Shown in pieces: positions 1 through 10,573 of a stretch of 64,000 bases of DNA (position 1 is the first letter of the stretch; each line of letters begins with the position of its first letter). Below the pieces are notes generated by a model that saw only the letters and a list, made by a program, of their open reading frames with translations, was not told where the DNA came from and made no database searches. The position numbers were made by a program, and so were the translations under genes. The stretch comes from Massospora cicadina (lineage: Eukaryota; Entomophthoromycota; Entomophthoromycetes; Entomophthorales; Entomophthoraceae). The stretch spans positions 1 through 64,000 of the forward strand of contig JAKSZP010008038.1 in the NCBI GenBank assembly GCA_022478985.1. Reading direction: 5' to 3'.

Positions 1-906
1 TGCCTGAACAAAGTTGGCCCTCACTGCCCTGGACCAGTGCTGTTGCGGGAGGTCTGGGGTTAGCACTTCCTCTATCCAGGTGCCCAGGATGTTGTTGGCA
101 TGGTTCTCAGATTCTATCAGGTCCATGCCTCTTCTGGAGCATGGACCATATAGCGTTTCCACCTGGACGGGTGGGCGGGATCCTGGCCACAGCCAGCCCT
201 GGATGAGCACACAGATTGACATTATAAATGTGGGCGAGAAGGGGATTGCATGTGTGGGGAACCACAGCATCAGTAGGATGGGCGAGTTGGCAACTGCCAC
301 TCGTCCTGTTAGCCCAGAGGATCTACCCTTGAGTGAGGCGATTCTGTTGGATATTCGTTGCAGCAAGTTATTTTCAATCATCTCATTTGCATACCCCCTT
401 GTTTCCAGCCAAATCCCAAGGTGGCGGACAGGGGTGGTGGTGGGGGTAAAGCAAATAGTAGGATAAGTGAGTTTTTGTGTCTTTGGTTGTGTGTAGTGGG
501 GGATGTGGTCCAGTTGGTGATGTATTTGCCAAGGAGGATTATTTCGGTTTTCCATTTATTAAGTAATGCATTACTCACCATGGAGTATTCATCTAAGGTG
601 TGTTCCAACTGTTGGGCGTCACTGCTGTCAGCTATACCTGTCACACAGTCATCCGCAAAGGCTAGTATCTTGACTGGGGGCTGGCCTTGTGCAGTTATGC
701 CCCTGAGGCGTGAGTTGGCAACGTGGAGGAGTGGATCAAAGCTGAAGCTGTAGAGTAATGGGCTGAGGGGGTCCCCTTGCTTGAGCCCTCTGCATGGGGT
801 GATCCTGTTATTCAGGAATCCTGGGCCACATACAGCCATAGAAGCGGATTCTGTGAGGAGCATCGCCCAGTCAATGAACCTGGGTGGGAGGTTGAAGGCG
901 TGTAGG
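1..906 (-). pseudogene. LINE-A reverse transcriptase, C-terminal half (broken)
   Basis: The minus-strand reading contains FNLPPRFIDW, then GLKQGDPLSPLLY and the catalytic FADD (in LAFADDCVTG, about 640-660). It then runs into the thumb region, which resembles the matching part of LINE-B. The polymerase would copy LINE RNA at the nicked target. Frameshifts occur near 430, where a G-rich tract lies, and the reading continues to base 1. The first residues of the longest open frame here come from the Gypsy-1 LTR and not from the LINE. No intact protein is possible. Confidence 0.85.
902..906. repeat. Target-site duplication of Gypsy-1, left copy (GTAGG)
   Basis: GTAGG lies immediately before the left LTR (TGTAAC) and recurs at 6489-6493, immediately after the right LTR. 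Five bases is the usual duplication made by Ty3/gypsy integrases. Confidence 0.9.
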
Positions 907-1562
907 TGTAACGGGCGGGTTTGCGCCAATATGCAACGAACAAATTGGGCAGTAAGAGCCATGTTACTGACCATACTAGGTACAGGCCTGCAAAGGCTCA
1001 TCCCTGAACCCAACCGCCATGTCTCATCATTTCCACATATTCTTGTATCACTGTTCCCATGACACTGCACATCAACAGCTGAGTCTGGGACCAGGAAAGG
1101 GCTGAGAACGACGCCAATGCCACGCTGAGCTCACTGATGGAGCTCATAACTTTGATCCGATCTGCTTATATTTACTAAATAAAAGCAATGTTATCCAAGC
1201 TAGCCAATATTCTTTATTTCCAAATCATGTTTTCTCATAGAAGATGCAACTGACCTACAGGGTTGCAACGTCTTCCCCTATGTAGTGCACTGCAAATATG
1301 GAATATGCCTTCTTATTTTGATTAGACTCTTCTGAGCCCTGACCACCACATCATTAGCAAAGATTTGCCATCTCATCGGATCACCATCCACGCTTTATGT
1401 AAACTCGTCATCATTCTGCAGAAGTGATTCAGGTTCAGGATGGCGGTTTTACCCAGTTCCAAACTTACCGAGTTCAATGCCCATTGAATCAGGGCTACAT
1501 TAAGATCAAACTCCACCCAGTCTGAACCAATGTACGGATCAGGTGCCTCCTGATATGTTACA
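907..1562 (-). repeat. Gypsy-1 3' LTR
   Basis: About 656 bases, TGTAAC...GTTACA, collinear with 5835-6488 with scattered substitutions. In minus-strand sense it is the downstream LTR. The chromodomain reading frame ends just before it. Confidence 0.93.
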
Positions 1563-1997
1563 TCACCCCCCTGTGAATACCAGAACTCCTGGACCTTCTC
1601 TGGGCACTGTGCACAGTCCTCCATCATTTACCACATCGCCTCCTCTACCAGATAGCCCTTCCACTTCACCAGCAGTTGCTGCCTGCCTCTCACCCACTTG
1701 GCATCCAGTATCCATTCCACCTCATATTCTGGCATCTTCCCCTCTCTAGGATACAGTGGACTGGGACGCTCCAGCCCCTCACCCCCAAAAAGCATGTAGC
1801 TGGGAAGTGTGAATCACTGGATGGGCTCTGGAACCCACTGGTAAACTCAACTCAAAGGTGACCCAATCAATGGCCCAGATGATCCAGTACGGGCCCAAAA
1901 ACTTTGGACCCAGATTATGACTCTTGACTGGGATGGCATAGTTCTTGGCTACCACCAAAACCCAGTCCCCAGGCTCAAACTCTGGATCTGGCGCACT
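1563..1997 (-). pseudogene. Gypsy-1 chromodomain and integrase C-terminal region
   Basis: The minus-strand reading gives a chromodomain-like segment: a YEVEWILDA-type opening, LLVKWKGYL in the middle and a PEKVQEFWYSQGGDV tail, matching the Gypsy-2 chromodomain at 21204-21370. Chromodomains of this class direct integration to particular chromatin marks. A stop falls at the Trp-rich part just before the MMEDCAQCPEK stretch. The reading ends at the polypurine tract beside the LTR. Confidence 0.75.
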
Positions 1998-3013
1998 TCA
2001 CCAATCTTCCTGTCGCTTCTGCCAAGATATCACCTGACCTAAGTTCCCCCATAGCTTCTTTCTGATATCTGACATGTTACATAACATCTCATCTGCCCCC
2101 TGATATATGCCGCTCACAGATCCCCATTTGATCTTGGGTTGATTCCATGATTTGCAAAAATGGCGACATTCCTGTTGAGGATTGAAAGTGGTTGTTGTAA
2201 GCAAACTGGGCCATCTGGACCCACAAAACCCAGTCATCCTGTCAATTGGAAACATAACACTGAAGATACTGTTCAAGTATCTGGTTCACCCTCTCCATTT
2301 GTCCATCGGATTGGGATGGTATGCTGAGGACCAACCTGGCCTGATCTCCAAACTTCCCAGTAGACTTGACCAGAATTTCGAAACAAATTGTGGGCCCCAG
2401 TCTGAAATGATCTCCTCAGGTAATTCATGTCAGGAAAACACCTCATCAATGAAAACCCTTGCTGCATCCTTCGCTGAAAAACTCCCAGTACATGGGAAGA
2501 ACTCAGCATATTTGTAAGTCTATCTATGACCACCATTTTCGCGTCCTTCCCCTACACCTTTGGAAGTCCCACCAAGAAATCAACACTAATTGAACTCCAA
2601 GGGGCCTGCAATATTGGTAGCGGATTCAACTTAACCATTGTGGTTTTCTTGATGGCTTTGACTTCACACATACCAAACACTCCCATACGTACTTCTGGAC
2701 ATCCCTATGAAGGCCCGGCCACAAATACTCCCACTGTACCAATTCCATCGTCTTCCCAACTCCTGGGTGACCTGCCAGCAGATGGTCATGAGAAGCCTGG
2801 ATTACCTTCCATCATAATTATGGGTTAGATACCCATATACATGACTTGTGGTATAACACCCCAACCCTCTTCATGAAATCCACATGGTACCAGTGTGGCT
2901 GACCCTCCGTCATCTCGGATTTCAGCCTTTGGGTGAATTCCGTGCTCCTCTGCTTCAGACGAACTTCCTCCCTAACACACTCCCCCATCTTCAATCATTG
3001 CAAATTAGTCCAG
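1998..3013 (-). pseudogene. Gypsy-1 integrase (broken)
   Basis: Recognisable minus-strand pieces are the zinc-binding HLLAGHPG and CLVC segment (about 2700-2820), MVVIDRLTN (near 2510-2536) and an AYHPN-type motif with MDKW (about 2300). These are spread over several frames with many stops. The enzyme would insert the cDNA. The order and spacing match the intact Gypsy-2 integrase, but no continuous frame longer than about 90 codons remains. Confidence 0.75.
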
Positions 3014-4500
3014 TCAGAACATCATCGCTGTGTTGAACTCCTCCAGTTCCTCCCTCTCAAACACAAAAGCCCCATCTTGACTCAACCAATCTTCCAGGAC
3101 ATCTGAAGCCCCAGGCCTGTACTCCACCAGGAAATCATAGTGGACCAGCTTACATGCCATCTGGCTTGTCACTGGTTCATCTTTCTGGGTTTTCGATAAT
3201 ACTCCAAGGCTTTGTGGTCCATCCAAAAAACAAAAGGATGCTGGGCATAGAGCAGGTGATGTTGCCATTCACGCAAGGCTGCCATCACCATCAACAGTTA
3301 CTTATCATATATTGGGTAGTTTGTTTCTGCGAGGAGCAACTTGCGGCTGAAGTAACATATGGGATGCTCCAACCCGTCTTCCCCTTCCTGAAGCAATACC
3401 GCTCCCACAGCATAATTTGAAGCATCTGTCTCAACCATGAGGGGTTTCCTGGGATCTGGATGGGCCAGCACAGGTACAGTAAGTAACTTACCCTTTAGCA
3501 ACTCAAATGCCAGTGCTTCCTCCTTTCCCCATATGAATGGAACGTCCTGGGTCAAGCATTTGAGCGGTAGGGCTGTCTGGGAAAGATTTTTCACAAATTG
3601 ATGAAGGAAGTTCAATGTTCCCAAAAAAAAAAAACTCGCACCTCCATCTGAACCATGGGGGCCTTCCATGCCCGCACCGCCTGAAGCTTATCTGGAAACA
3701 ACTCCAATCCATTTTGGAATACTTGTTGCCAAGGAACATTACTGAACTCTGGTTGAACTCACACTTGGAGGGCTTCAACCTTAAACCCATATGGCCAATC
3801 GCCTCCAAAACTTCCCAGACATCTCATACATGCTCCTTCTGGGACCGTGAGAGCACTAGAATATTGTCCATATAAGTGGCACAGCATCGTCCAATCATCC
3901 CTCCAAGAACATGGTTGATCATTCTCTGGAAAACCGCTGGAGCATTCCTCAGCCCAAATGGCATCACACGGTATTGGTACACCCCCAGGTGGCACTTGAA
4001 CGCTGTGTATTACTGATGCTCCAGTCTCACTAGAATCTGATTAAATGCATCAACGAGTTTGAGCTTTGTAAAAATCGTGCATCTGGTAACCATAAGAAGA
4101 ATGTCCTCCAACAGGGGCATTGGATATGGATCTGGCTCCATGACCATGTTTAAGCGTCAGAATTCCACAAATCAATGTAAATCGCCACTCACCTTTGGTA
4201 CTAGCAACACAGGAGACACCACTGGAGACATGGAGGGCTCAATTAAACTCTTGTTCAACGTCAACTCCAAATGGCCCTTCAATGCTTCCCTGGCCCATTC
4301 ATTAAGAGCATAGACCAGGCATCCCCTGGGAAGCTCCAATCCCTCCTTGAACTGAAATGAGAATGCGAAAGAACCCAAAGGGGAAAAGGGAGAACTTCCA
4401 ATTGAACCAAATATGTCAACAAAGTCACTATATTCAAATGGTAGCTCTACCTCCTGCATCCCCCTAAGCTCCTGCATCCATTCAGGACGTCGCCCCCGAC
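3014..4500 (-). pseudogene. Gypsy-1 reverse transcriptase and RNase H (broken)
   Basis: The minus-strand reading enters at SGDLH/SPVLLVPKVSGDL (about 4180) and passes through the active site near 3863, which reads YMDN instead of YMDD, a single G to A change. It continues into RLKPSKCEFN and LGTLNFLHQFVKNLS. The RNase H part has ETDASNYAVGAVLLQ and HPICYFSRKLL (about 3300-3440), then VEYRPGASDVLEDWLS at 3080-3130. Several frameshifts separate the pieces. Loss of the second catalytic aspartate alone should inactivate polymerisation. Confidence 0.85.
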
Positions 4501-4514
4501 CTCCATCTTACACA

Positions 4515-4925
4515 TCATCTGAGGTATAATCTGGGGTGATAAGGTAATTGTTTTATGCGACACATGAATCTGTGGCTGGAAGCAATGCCAACATCGCATC
4601 CCAGCACCACAGGGTGGGCCAGATTCTGGATCACACAGAAACCCTCCTTCAACCAAAAGGGGTTCTGCTGAATGATAATCAAGGGCTCTAGAACCCACGA
4701 TGGGGCTCTTCTCAACACATTGGAAAACACCACCTCAGGACCCCTTCTCATCTCCAATTGCAAACGTTCTGCCAAGGCGAACTCCACATAATTTTCCTTG
4801 GCCCCTGTATCCACCAGGGCCAGCATCTTCTCTGTCTGACCATGCAAGTATAACTCCACTGGAATAAACAGCCTAGGATAAAGCAAAGAAGAAGGTTTAA
4901 TGTTAGAAGCATTTACAGATTGCAA
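4515..4925 (-). pseudogene. Gypsy-1 aspartic protease region
   Basis: The open minus-strand segment contains LALVDTGAKENYVEFALAE, a retropepsin active site (DTGA), followed by a hydrophobic stretch ending in a VVLGCDVG-type motif. The protease would cleave the Gag-Pol polyprotein. The closest match in this window is LVDTGANENYIQ in Gypsy-2 at about 18133. The frame is open over about 136 codons but is cut off from its gag and RT neighbours by shifts. Confidence 0.82.
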
Positions 4926-5059
4926 ATTTGCAGGTAAGGTAGGTCAGGGACTATAGCTCTGCCCATATCCTTGGCCTGTTCTCCCTGACTCCTCACTGCT
5001 ACCCTGGAAGTATCCCCATGGATATTCCCAAAGTTCCATGGAGAGCCCCACCAGCCCCC

Positions 5060-5811
5060 TCATCCTCTGCTAGCAACAACGGGCGACTGGACCCTTCCAG
5101 GGGATATCAAATCCTCTTGCTGGTTATGTGCCAACGCCAATTGCTTCTCCACTTGAATCGCCAAAGCAATTTCCTCCGCTAACGAACCCTGAACTTTAGC
5201 AGCCGCCATGGCGGCCAACATGTCCATTTGCAGCCCTTGTCTGAACATTTGTGATGATTGAGAATCTGAGACTCTTGCTGCTTTTGCCAATGGTCAGAAA
5301 ATCCGCCCATACTCTTCCACTGATCCTTGGCCCTGACCTACTGTCAACAAAGCTGACCACGCCTCATCCTGCGCCTCATCCAGACAGGCTTCCTGGTCAA
5401 TCCAGTCCACACACTCATCCATGGATCCAGGAAGGTGTCCTTGCTCTCAATTAACTCTTGCACCCACCCAGAAAGTTATGGGGGTAGTGCCTCCACAATT
5501 TGCGCGATCTGCAATGAGAAAGGGGTCTCCCCGCCCATTGCTTGAGCCAACCGCACCTGAAAACGAATCTGTGACACCACTTAGTGGATCTTCTCTAAAG
5601 CTTCCATGGGCAAATCTGCCTGACCTTTTGGGGATGCAGGTCCCCCTTGGCATTCCTCCATCTTAACGGGTCTCAAACCACACACTTGAATCACCCCTCT
5701 TATTACAAACATGAGTGAGATTCTCACCATCATCACTGTCAATACATGGCGGTACCATTCCTCCCCTCCTGGGGCCACCACCTCTTCTTGGGGGCCCCAC
5801 AAAACTGACAA
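5060..5811 (-). pseudogene. Gypsy-1 gag (broken)
   Basis: Two minus-strand open pieces joined by shifts give a capsid-like protein. Segments such as WIDQEACLDEAQDEAWSALL and GSVEEYGRIF parallel LIDQVACPDEGQDAA and GSVEEYARSF in Gypsy-2, which ties both elements to one lineage. A long Ala/Gln-rich helix (MAAAKVQGSLAEEIALAIQ) closes the piece. No zinc knuckle was found. Assignment rests on position between the 5' LTR and the protease, and on the Gypsy-2 parallel. Confidence 0.68.
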
Positions 5812-5821
5812 GAAAGTATTT

Positions 5822-5834
5822 GAGTTGCTTCTAA
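5822..5834 (-). promoter_or_regulatory. Gypsy-1 putative primer-binding site, possibly self-priming
   Basis: The first bases inside the 5' LTR (minus) are TTAGAAGCAACTC, with no TGG expected of a tRNA 3' end. A near-complement, CAGTTGCATCTTCTA, lies inside the LTR (minus, about 6166-6180): AGTTGC and TTCTA can pair around a three-base bulge. This is the arrangement of Tf1-type self-priming elements. It is inferred from pairing only. Confidence 0.4.
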
Positions 5835-6488
5835 TGTAACGGGCAGGTTCACGCCAATATGCAACAAATAAATTGGACAGTAAGAGCCATGTTACTGACC
5901 ATATTAGGTACAGGCCTGCAGAGGCTCATCCCTGAACCCAACCGCCATGTCTCATCATTGCCACATATTCTTGTACCACTGTTCCCATGACACTGCACAT
6001 CAACAGCTGAGTCTGGGACCAGGAAAGGGCTGAGAACGACGCCAACGCCACACCGAGCTCACTGGTGGAGCTCATAACTTTGATCCAATCTGCTTATATT
6101 TACTAAATAAAATTAATGTTATCTGAGCTAGCCAATATTCTTTATTTCCAAATTCCATTTCCTTGTAGAAGATGCAACTGCCCTACAGGGCTACAACGTC
6201 TTCCCCTAAATAGCGCGCTGCGAATATGGAATAAGCTTTCTTATTTTGATTAGAATCTTCTGAGCCCTGACCACCACATCAGTAGCAAAGATTTGCCATC
6301 CCACTGGATCACCATCCACACCCTGCATAAACTCGTCATCATTCTGTGGAAGTGATTCAGGTTTGGGATGGCGATTTCACCCAGTTCCAAACTTACCTAG
6401 TTTGATGTCATTGAATCAGGGCCACATTAGATCGAACTCCACCCAATCTGAACCAATGTATGGATCAGGTGCCTCCTGATCCGTTACA
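5835..6488 (-). repeat. Gypsy-1 5' LTR
   Basis: About 654 bases, TGTAAC...GTTACA, paired with 907-1562. GTAGG follows it at 6489-6493, completing the 5-base duplication. Confidence 0.93.
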
Positions 6489-6493
6489 GTAGG

Positions 6494-7495
6494 TACTCTT
6501 TTAAGTATGGCCAGCTAACGCAGTCATATGCCTTCTCCTGGTCGAGGAATACCAGGGCTCCCATTGCTTTGGATTGGCATACATTGGCGATGGAGTGTAT
6601 GTTAGACCAGATGGAGCGCTCTGGTGTAAAACCAAATTAGTTGGGTGATAGGGCTTTAGAAGCTAGTGCGCCCAGTCTGGTAGCTAGAATTTTTTAAGTA
6701 GTTTTGTGTCAGTATTTGAGAGTGCTATCAGGCGCCATTTGGCCAGGTCCAGTCTGTCACCCTTTTTAAATAGGGTAATGACATAGGAGTCCTGGACTCC
6801 TGGAAGGAGACGGGTCTCCAGCAAGCACTGGTTCATAAATGCTAGGAGGAGGGGGCGATTTGTTTAAAGTATGTTTTATAAAATTCGTAGGGTATCCCAT
6901 CAGGGCCTGGGAATTTCCTATGCAGTGCACCACAGACTATATTCCAGAGCTCCTTCTGCATTATCAGGATTAGGAGACTATAGTCTGGCGGTGCACTCTG
7001 TATTCTGGCGGAGTGTAAATTTTTTTTTTGGGGGGGGGGGGGGGTTAGGTGGGGTGTCGCGGTAAAGTTCAGTGTAATAGCAGTGAAATTCCACCTTGAC
7101 CTCCGTTGGGTCAGTTGCCACGGTTCTGTCAGCTTTGTGGACCTGTGCGCACTGGGGCAAATTGCCTCAGGAGTGGTATTGGCGGTAGAAAAACGCCAAG
7201 CAGGTCTCACCTTATTTTATGTGCTTACCTTTTCCATGATACTTTGATTCTGTGTCAGTGTTTGTGGATGAGGGCATTTAGGCAGGTGGAAATTTCCACC
7301 CATTTGTGCCCCCAGTTTGGGTTGTATCTGTATCTCAGGGTATTGAGTTCTAGGTGGTCAAGTTCTGCCAGGGTGCGTCTGATTGTGGTGGTATCAATGG
7401 TGTATTTGTGCAATGCAAGATGGCAAGCTTTGTTTATTAGTTCAGATTTGAATTTTCACAAGATCCAATAGGATCCATTGTGAATGGAATTGTGA
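6494..7495 (-). pseudogene. LINE-A reverse transcriptase, N-terminal half (broken)
   Basis: The minus-strand reading gives FPGPDGIPYEFYK (about 6890), then NWRPISL-like and LDLAKW-like remnants, and VFLDQEKAYD (about 6540-6560), the first catalytic block of LINE RTs. The remainder of the domain is at 1-906 beyond the Gypsy-1 insertion. A run of sixteen G beside nine T (7020-7044) sits in this half and breaks the frame into a Pro/Lys stretch. Several frameshifts are present. Confidence 0.82.
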
Positions 7496-7499
7496 ATTA

Positions 7500-8278
7500 T
7501 GGGTTCAAAGCTTCATGCTCGACCCAGTTGGAAATTTTGGGAAGTTTTATATTTTCAGGTATAGCTTTCTCCAGGGCGACATCTTCATTTGAGTCCTGGT
7601 TGGCATGAGCTGCACTGAAACTAGATGGTGGTCGGAGAAATTGATTTTTAGTAAAAAAGTTAGTAATAAACGAGCAGCAGGATTTTGGTGCAAGGATGTG
7701 GTTGATGCAGCTCATCAAGATGAGCATTCCCACACATATGCTGGGGCAGGTCATGTGGGGAAGGAGTGGGAGACTCGGGGGAGGGTGTAGTACAGGCCAA
7801 GGGATGCCTTCATCGCTTGAAACTCAATGTGTCCCAGTGGGTATCCCCTGGGGTTGGGCCATCAGTCTGTATTGAGGTTGTCCCAACAGTTAAAGTCGCC
7901 CATCAGGATGGTATCTGGTGGGAGGTTGAGCGTTGAGATGAATTCAAAGAATTGTTTCCTCTTTGATGCAGTGCATGGTGCATAGATACAGGATATCAAT
8001 ATTGTGGCCTCTTGGTTTGTGGTTCTTGCAGTTAGGATGTGGCCATCTAAATGCAAGGAGGATTCGACAATTTTTAGTTTTTTGTTATTATGGATGACCA
8101 CCCCACAATGGGACGTCCATATCAACTAGGAAGGTGAGACCTTGAACGCCCAGGATCCCTCTTCCCCCTGTAGACAGTGGGTCTCTTGGATGGCCAAGAT
8201 GTCTACAGGGGGTTTTCACAGAAAGTCCAGCTTCTTTGCTCAGGATGCTTGAGCCCTGTCTTTTGTGATGTTTAGCAT
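7500..8278 (-). pseudogene. LINE-A APE-type endonuclease (broken)
   Basis: The minus-strand frame from an ATG at 8278 reads MLNITKDRAQ and then shows the family landmarks in order: DILAIQETHC (catalytic Glu), SHCGVVIHN, SCIYAP, LMGDFNCW (catalytic Asp) and SDHHLVSV (catalytic His). A few in-frame stops interrupt it. It would nick target DNA to prime reverse transcription. The same landmarks occur in LINE-B at 11993-12690. Confidence 0.85.
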
Positions 8279-8308
8279 CCTTATTGACACTGAGGTGCCC
8301 GCAGCGTC

Positions 8309-9785
8309 TCAAGAGCAGTTGGGTGGGCCTTCCAGCCCTATTCCCCCGCTCATTGCCTTATACTTGCTCCGTGTGATTGGGTCAATCCACTCCAAGGCGT
8401 TTTCCAGCTCCTTACCTTGTGATGATTTTGTGCAGGTTTTGTTAGATTTGGGGATTTTATTAAGATTTTCTGCACGTGATTTTGTTTGATTCAAATTGGT
8501 GCGTTGATTGGTTTCTGATGTTTTGGGGTGTAACCTTGAAGTTCTGGGCCCTGTTGGCTCATCCATAGTGGAGTCAAATTGTCCCAGTAAGTTTATTTGA
8601 TTGAGATCACATGGTGATTATGTCAGCTTGTTGAGAAAATTTCTGCATGGGTTGTCCAATCTGACTGTTTGGCTCAGTTAATATCCTCCATGGTTGCTCC
8701 AGCTTGGGCATACTGTTCTGATTAGCTGGTTTGGCTGATTTCCTCACTATCCATCTGGATTCAGTTTGGGCTGATGGAGGAGGTCATGAGTGATGCGGCC
8801 TTGGTCGCTGCCCGCTTGCAGGCCTTCTGCACCTGTTTGCGTAATTTGGGTGAGATTGGGTCTATGAGGGCGTAGTGTCCAACCTCTCCCCAGAGGAAAG
8901 CGTTATTAGCGTCAACCATTCTTCTGAAGGTCTCCTCATCTTTGTCCATAGCATCATCACAAAAGTCTGGGTCCATGATGCCCTCCTTCATGGGTCATGC
9001 ATGTTACTTGTGCCTCAGTGTGGTGCAATGGTTGCAGATGGGTGGTGAGCATTCCAGTGTGATGCAGAAAGGTTTCAATACTCCCCCATCTGGGAGGTGA
9101 AACACCACAATGCGTGAAATTTTGGTTAAGTTTGCAGCCACATTGGGGACTGGGTCAATTACAGCGATTGCCTTTCCTGTGCACAGGTTTGGCATCAGGT
9201 GGAATTGCTGTAATTCTAGTTGTTTTATTTCACCATAGCTCTGAAGGCTGAATTGGAGTTCTTCCTCAACTAGCTTATGGGGGATGTTGGTGGGTTTTGA
9301 GTCAAACAAGATGAACAAAGTGTTTGCTTTGTTTCATCTGGTGCGCGCGGTGCACACAATTTGTTTGCCCTCAGGGAGGGCTATTTTGACACAGACTTTA
9401 GCTGCGGCGTCTGCATCTTCTTCAGTTTTGAAATCCATATTGATCCAGCCATGGTGGATGGTGTGGGTGGTAACATATACCGCATGGGGAAAGAGGGCGG
9501 CCTGTGCCTCGCCTACCTTTTTCCACAGGGTTGGGGATTCTACCCCTAGAAAAGTTGGAGCCCGTGTTCCACTTTCAATAGGGGCTGTGAATACTGTATT
9601 TCCATATATTGGTTCTGTTTTGTGTTAAATTCCACAAACCTGTGCGGTGTTTGGGTTTGGATTTTTTTGGTGGCTTTGGCTCCTGGTCCCCCTCCAGGGC
9701 GTTTTTTGCCCTTGGGTGCACCATTTTGGCCATTGCCTGATATGACTTTTGCCCAGTTTAGTTGGGTTTTATTGAATTTGCTCAT
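8309..9785 (-). pseudogene. LINE-A ORF1, zinc-knuckle RNA-binding protein (broken)
   Basis: Chosen start: the minus-strand ATG at 9785 (MSKFNKTQLNW). The middle part (9004-9318) carries an RRM-like core, with LQSYGEIKQLELQQFHLMP and a GKAIAVIDP segment. It is followed by CX2C of a zinc knuckle (PPICNHC), which is closely matched by LINE-B ORF1 (YGEIQSFEMQRFTLMP, PPICTHC). The Lys/Gln/Asn-rich tail at 8309-8566 is low complexity. ORF1 proteins coat LINE RNA. Frameshifts divide it into at least three frames. Confidence 0.8.
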
Positions 9786-9830
9786 CTCACCTGTATGATT
9801 ATCAAAATTATCTGCTAAAATCAAATCTTA

Positions 9831-10479
9831 GTAACTAATAATATTGTTACAGGAAAGAAAAGTGCCAGCTGGGTGTATGTTAAGAGGATAAGGCTAAAAA
9901 AAGATAGCTTAAATGTTTTTGCCAAGCGATTGGTGGTTATAGATTGGTTGATAAGCTAAATGGGTTTAATAAAGCAATTAGTGATTGGTTGATTCAATGT
10001 GTTAATTGGTTTTGGTAAGTGGTTGTTGGTTTTTGGTTGTTGGTTGATTTAAAAGTTCAATTGGTTTTGGCTGGGTGGTGGTTTTTGAACGTTTTGATGG
10101 GCTTGGGTTTCAGGTAAGTTGTTGATGTTTTAGTTAATTTAATAAGTTTAATTGGTCTGGTTGAGTGGTTGGTAATTTTATATCTAATTAATATAATTTG
10201 ATTTCTTAGATTTTATTGATAGCCATCTACCAATCTAAAAAAGTATTGATTAGGATCATCTGGTAAAAACTAAACCCACAAACAAATCTGTGCTAATCTG
10301 AATATCAACAATAATTAGCCTAGAATTTTCTTTACAAAAGTATCCATCTGTTTATAAATTTATATAGAATGTATTATCTCATGAGAAATTAACCATAAAT
10401 CACCAAACTTGGCACAAGTACTTAAAAAGTTTGGGGATAGTATTATACTTTTTTTTAATAGAATTATATGAATTTTAGT
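9831..10479 (+). repeat. AT-rich Helitron-like repeat, upstream part, with TTGG-rich subterminal motif
   Basis: No gene. 9920-10180 holds degenerate repeats of a TTGGTTTTGGCTAAGTGG-type motif alternating with GGTTGATT-type blocks. 10200-10320 holds a segment that recurs on the opposite strand at 33870-33930 (shared core GATTAGGATCATC). 10380-10440 recurs inverted at 32400-32470 (shared core AACTTGGCACAA). The same motif set occurs at 15840-16080, 31490-31700 and 36060-36260, each upstream of a hairpin-type end. LINE-B interrupts this copy. Confidence 0.55.
10465..10479. repeat. LINE-B target-site duplication, left copy
   Basis: TATATGAATTTTAGT recurs exactly at 15760-15774, after the A-rich tail of LINE-B. 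A 15-base duplication is typical of LINE target-primed insertion. Confidence 0.9.
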
Positions 10480-10573
10480 GACTTTTCTTTCTTGTTGCAA
10501 ACACTTTTGCAACCCATTCAATTCAAGACTAAATCTAGTTTGATAATCTCATAGAGGGGATTAGTCTGCGCCC

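Larger units (their letters stand above)
907..6488 (-). mobile_element. Gypsy-1, complete chromodomain Ty3/gypsy LTR retrotransposon
   Basis: Two LTRs (907-1562 and 5835-6488) begin TGTAAC and end GTTACA. They bound a minus-strand gag, protease, reverse transcriptase, RNase H, integrase and chromodomain. GTAGG flanks both sides. A purine tract (CAGGGGGGTGA on the minus strand) abuts the 3' LTR. The coding region is broken by several frameshifts and stops and the RT active site is YMDN, so the copy is dead. Gag and pol resemble Gypsy-2, so the two belong to the same chromovirus lineage. Confidence 0.93.
1..9830 (-). mobile_element. LINE-A, Tad1-like non-LTR retrotransposon, split by Gypsy-1 and running off the left edge
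   Basis: Read on the minus strand, ORF1 (zinc knuckle), an APE-type endonuclease and a reverse transcriptase follow in the usual LINE order. The 3' end lies left of base 1. The RT is interrupted at 906/6489 by a complete LTR element. When that element and one copy of its 5-base duplication are ignored, the reading passes from the FLDQEKAYD motif side (about 6545) straight into the FNLPPRFIDW side (about 880). It parallels LINE-B throughout but is a different, more decayed family. The 5' boundary near 9830 is a guess from where LINE similarity stops. Confidence 0.88.

Noticed and set aside
14..466. Plus-strand open frames over LINE-A (also at 781-1062, 2182-2828 and 5251-5666)
   Set aside because: They lie opposite recognisable minus-strand RT, integrase and gag sequence and show no motifs of their own.
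9920..10180. CRISPR-like or telomere-like array
   Set aside because: The TTGG motifs are irregular in spacing, with no unique spacers and no TTAGGG units. The same motif accompanies Helitron-like ends elsewhere.
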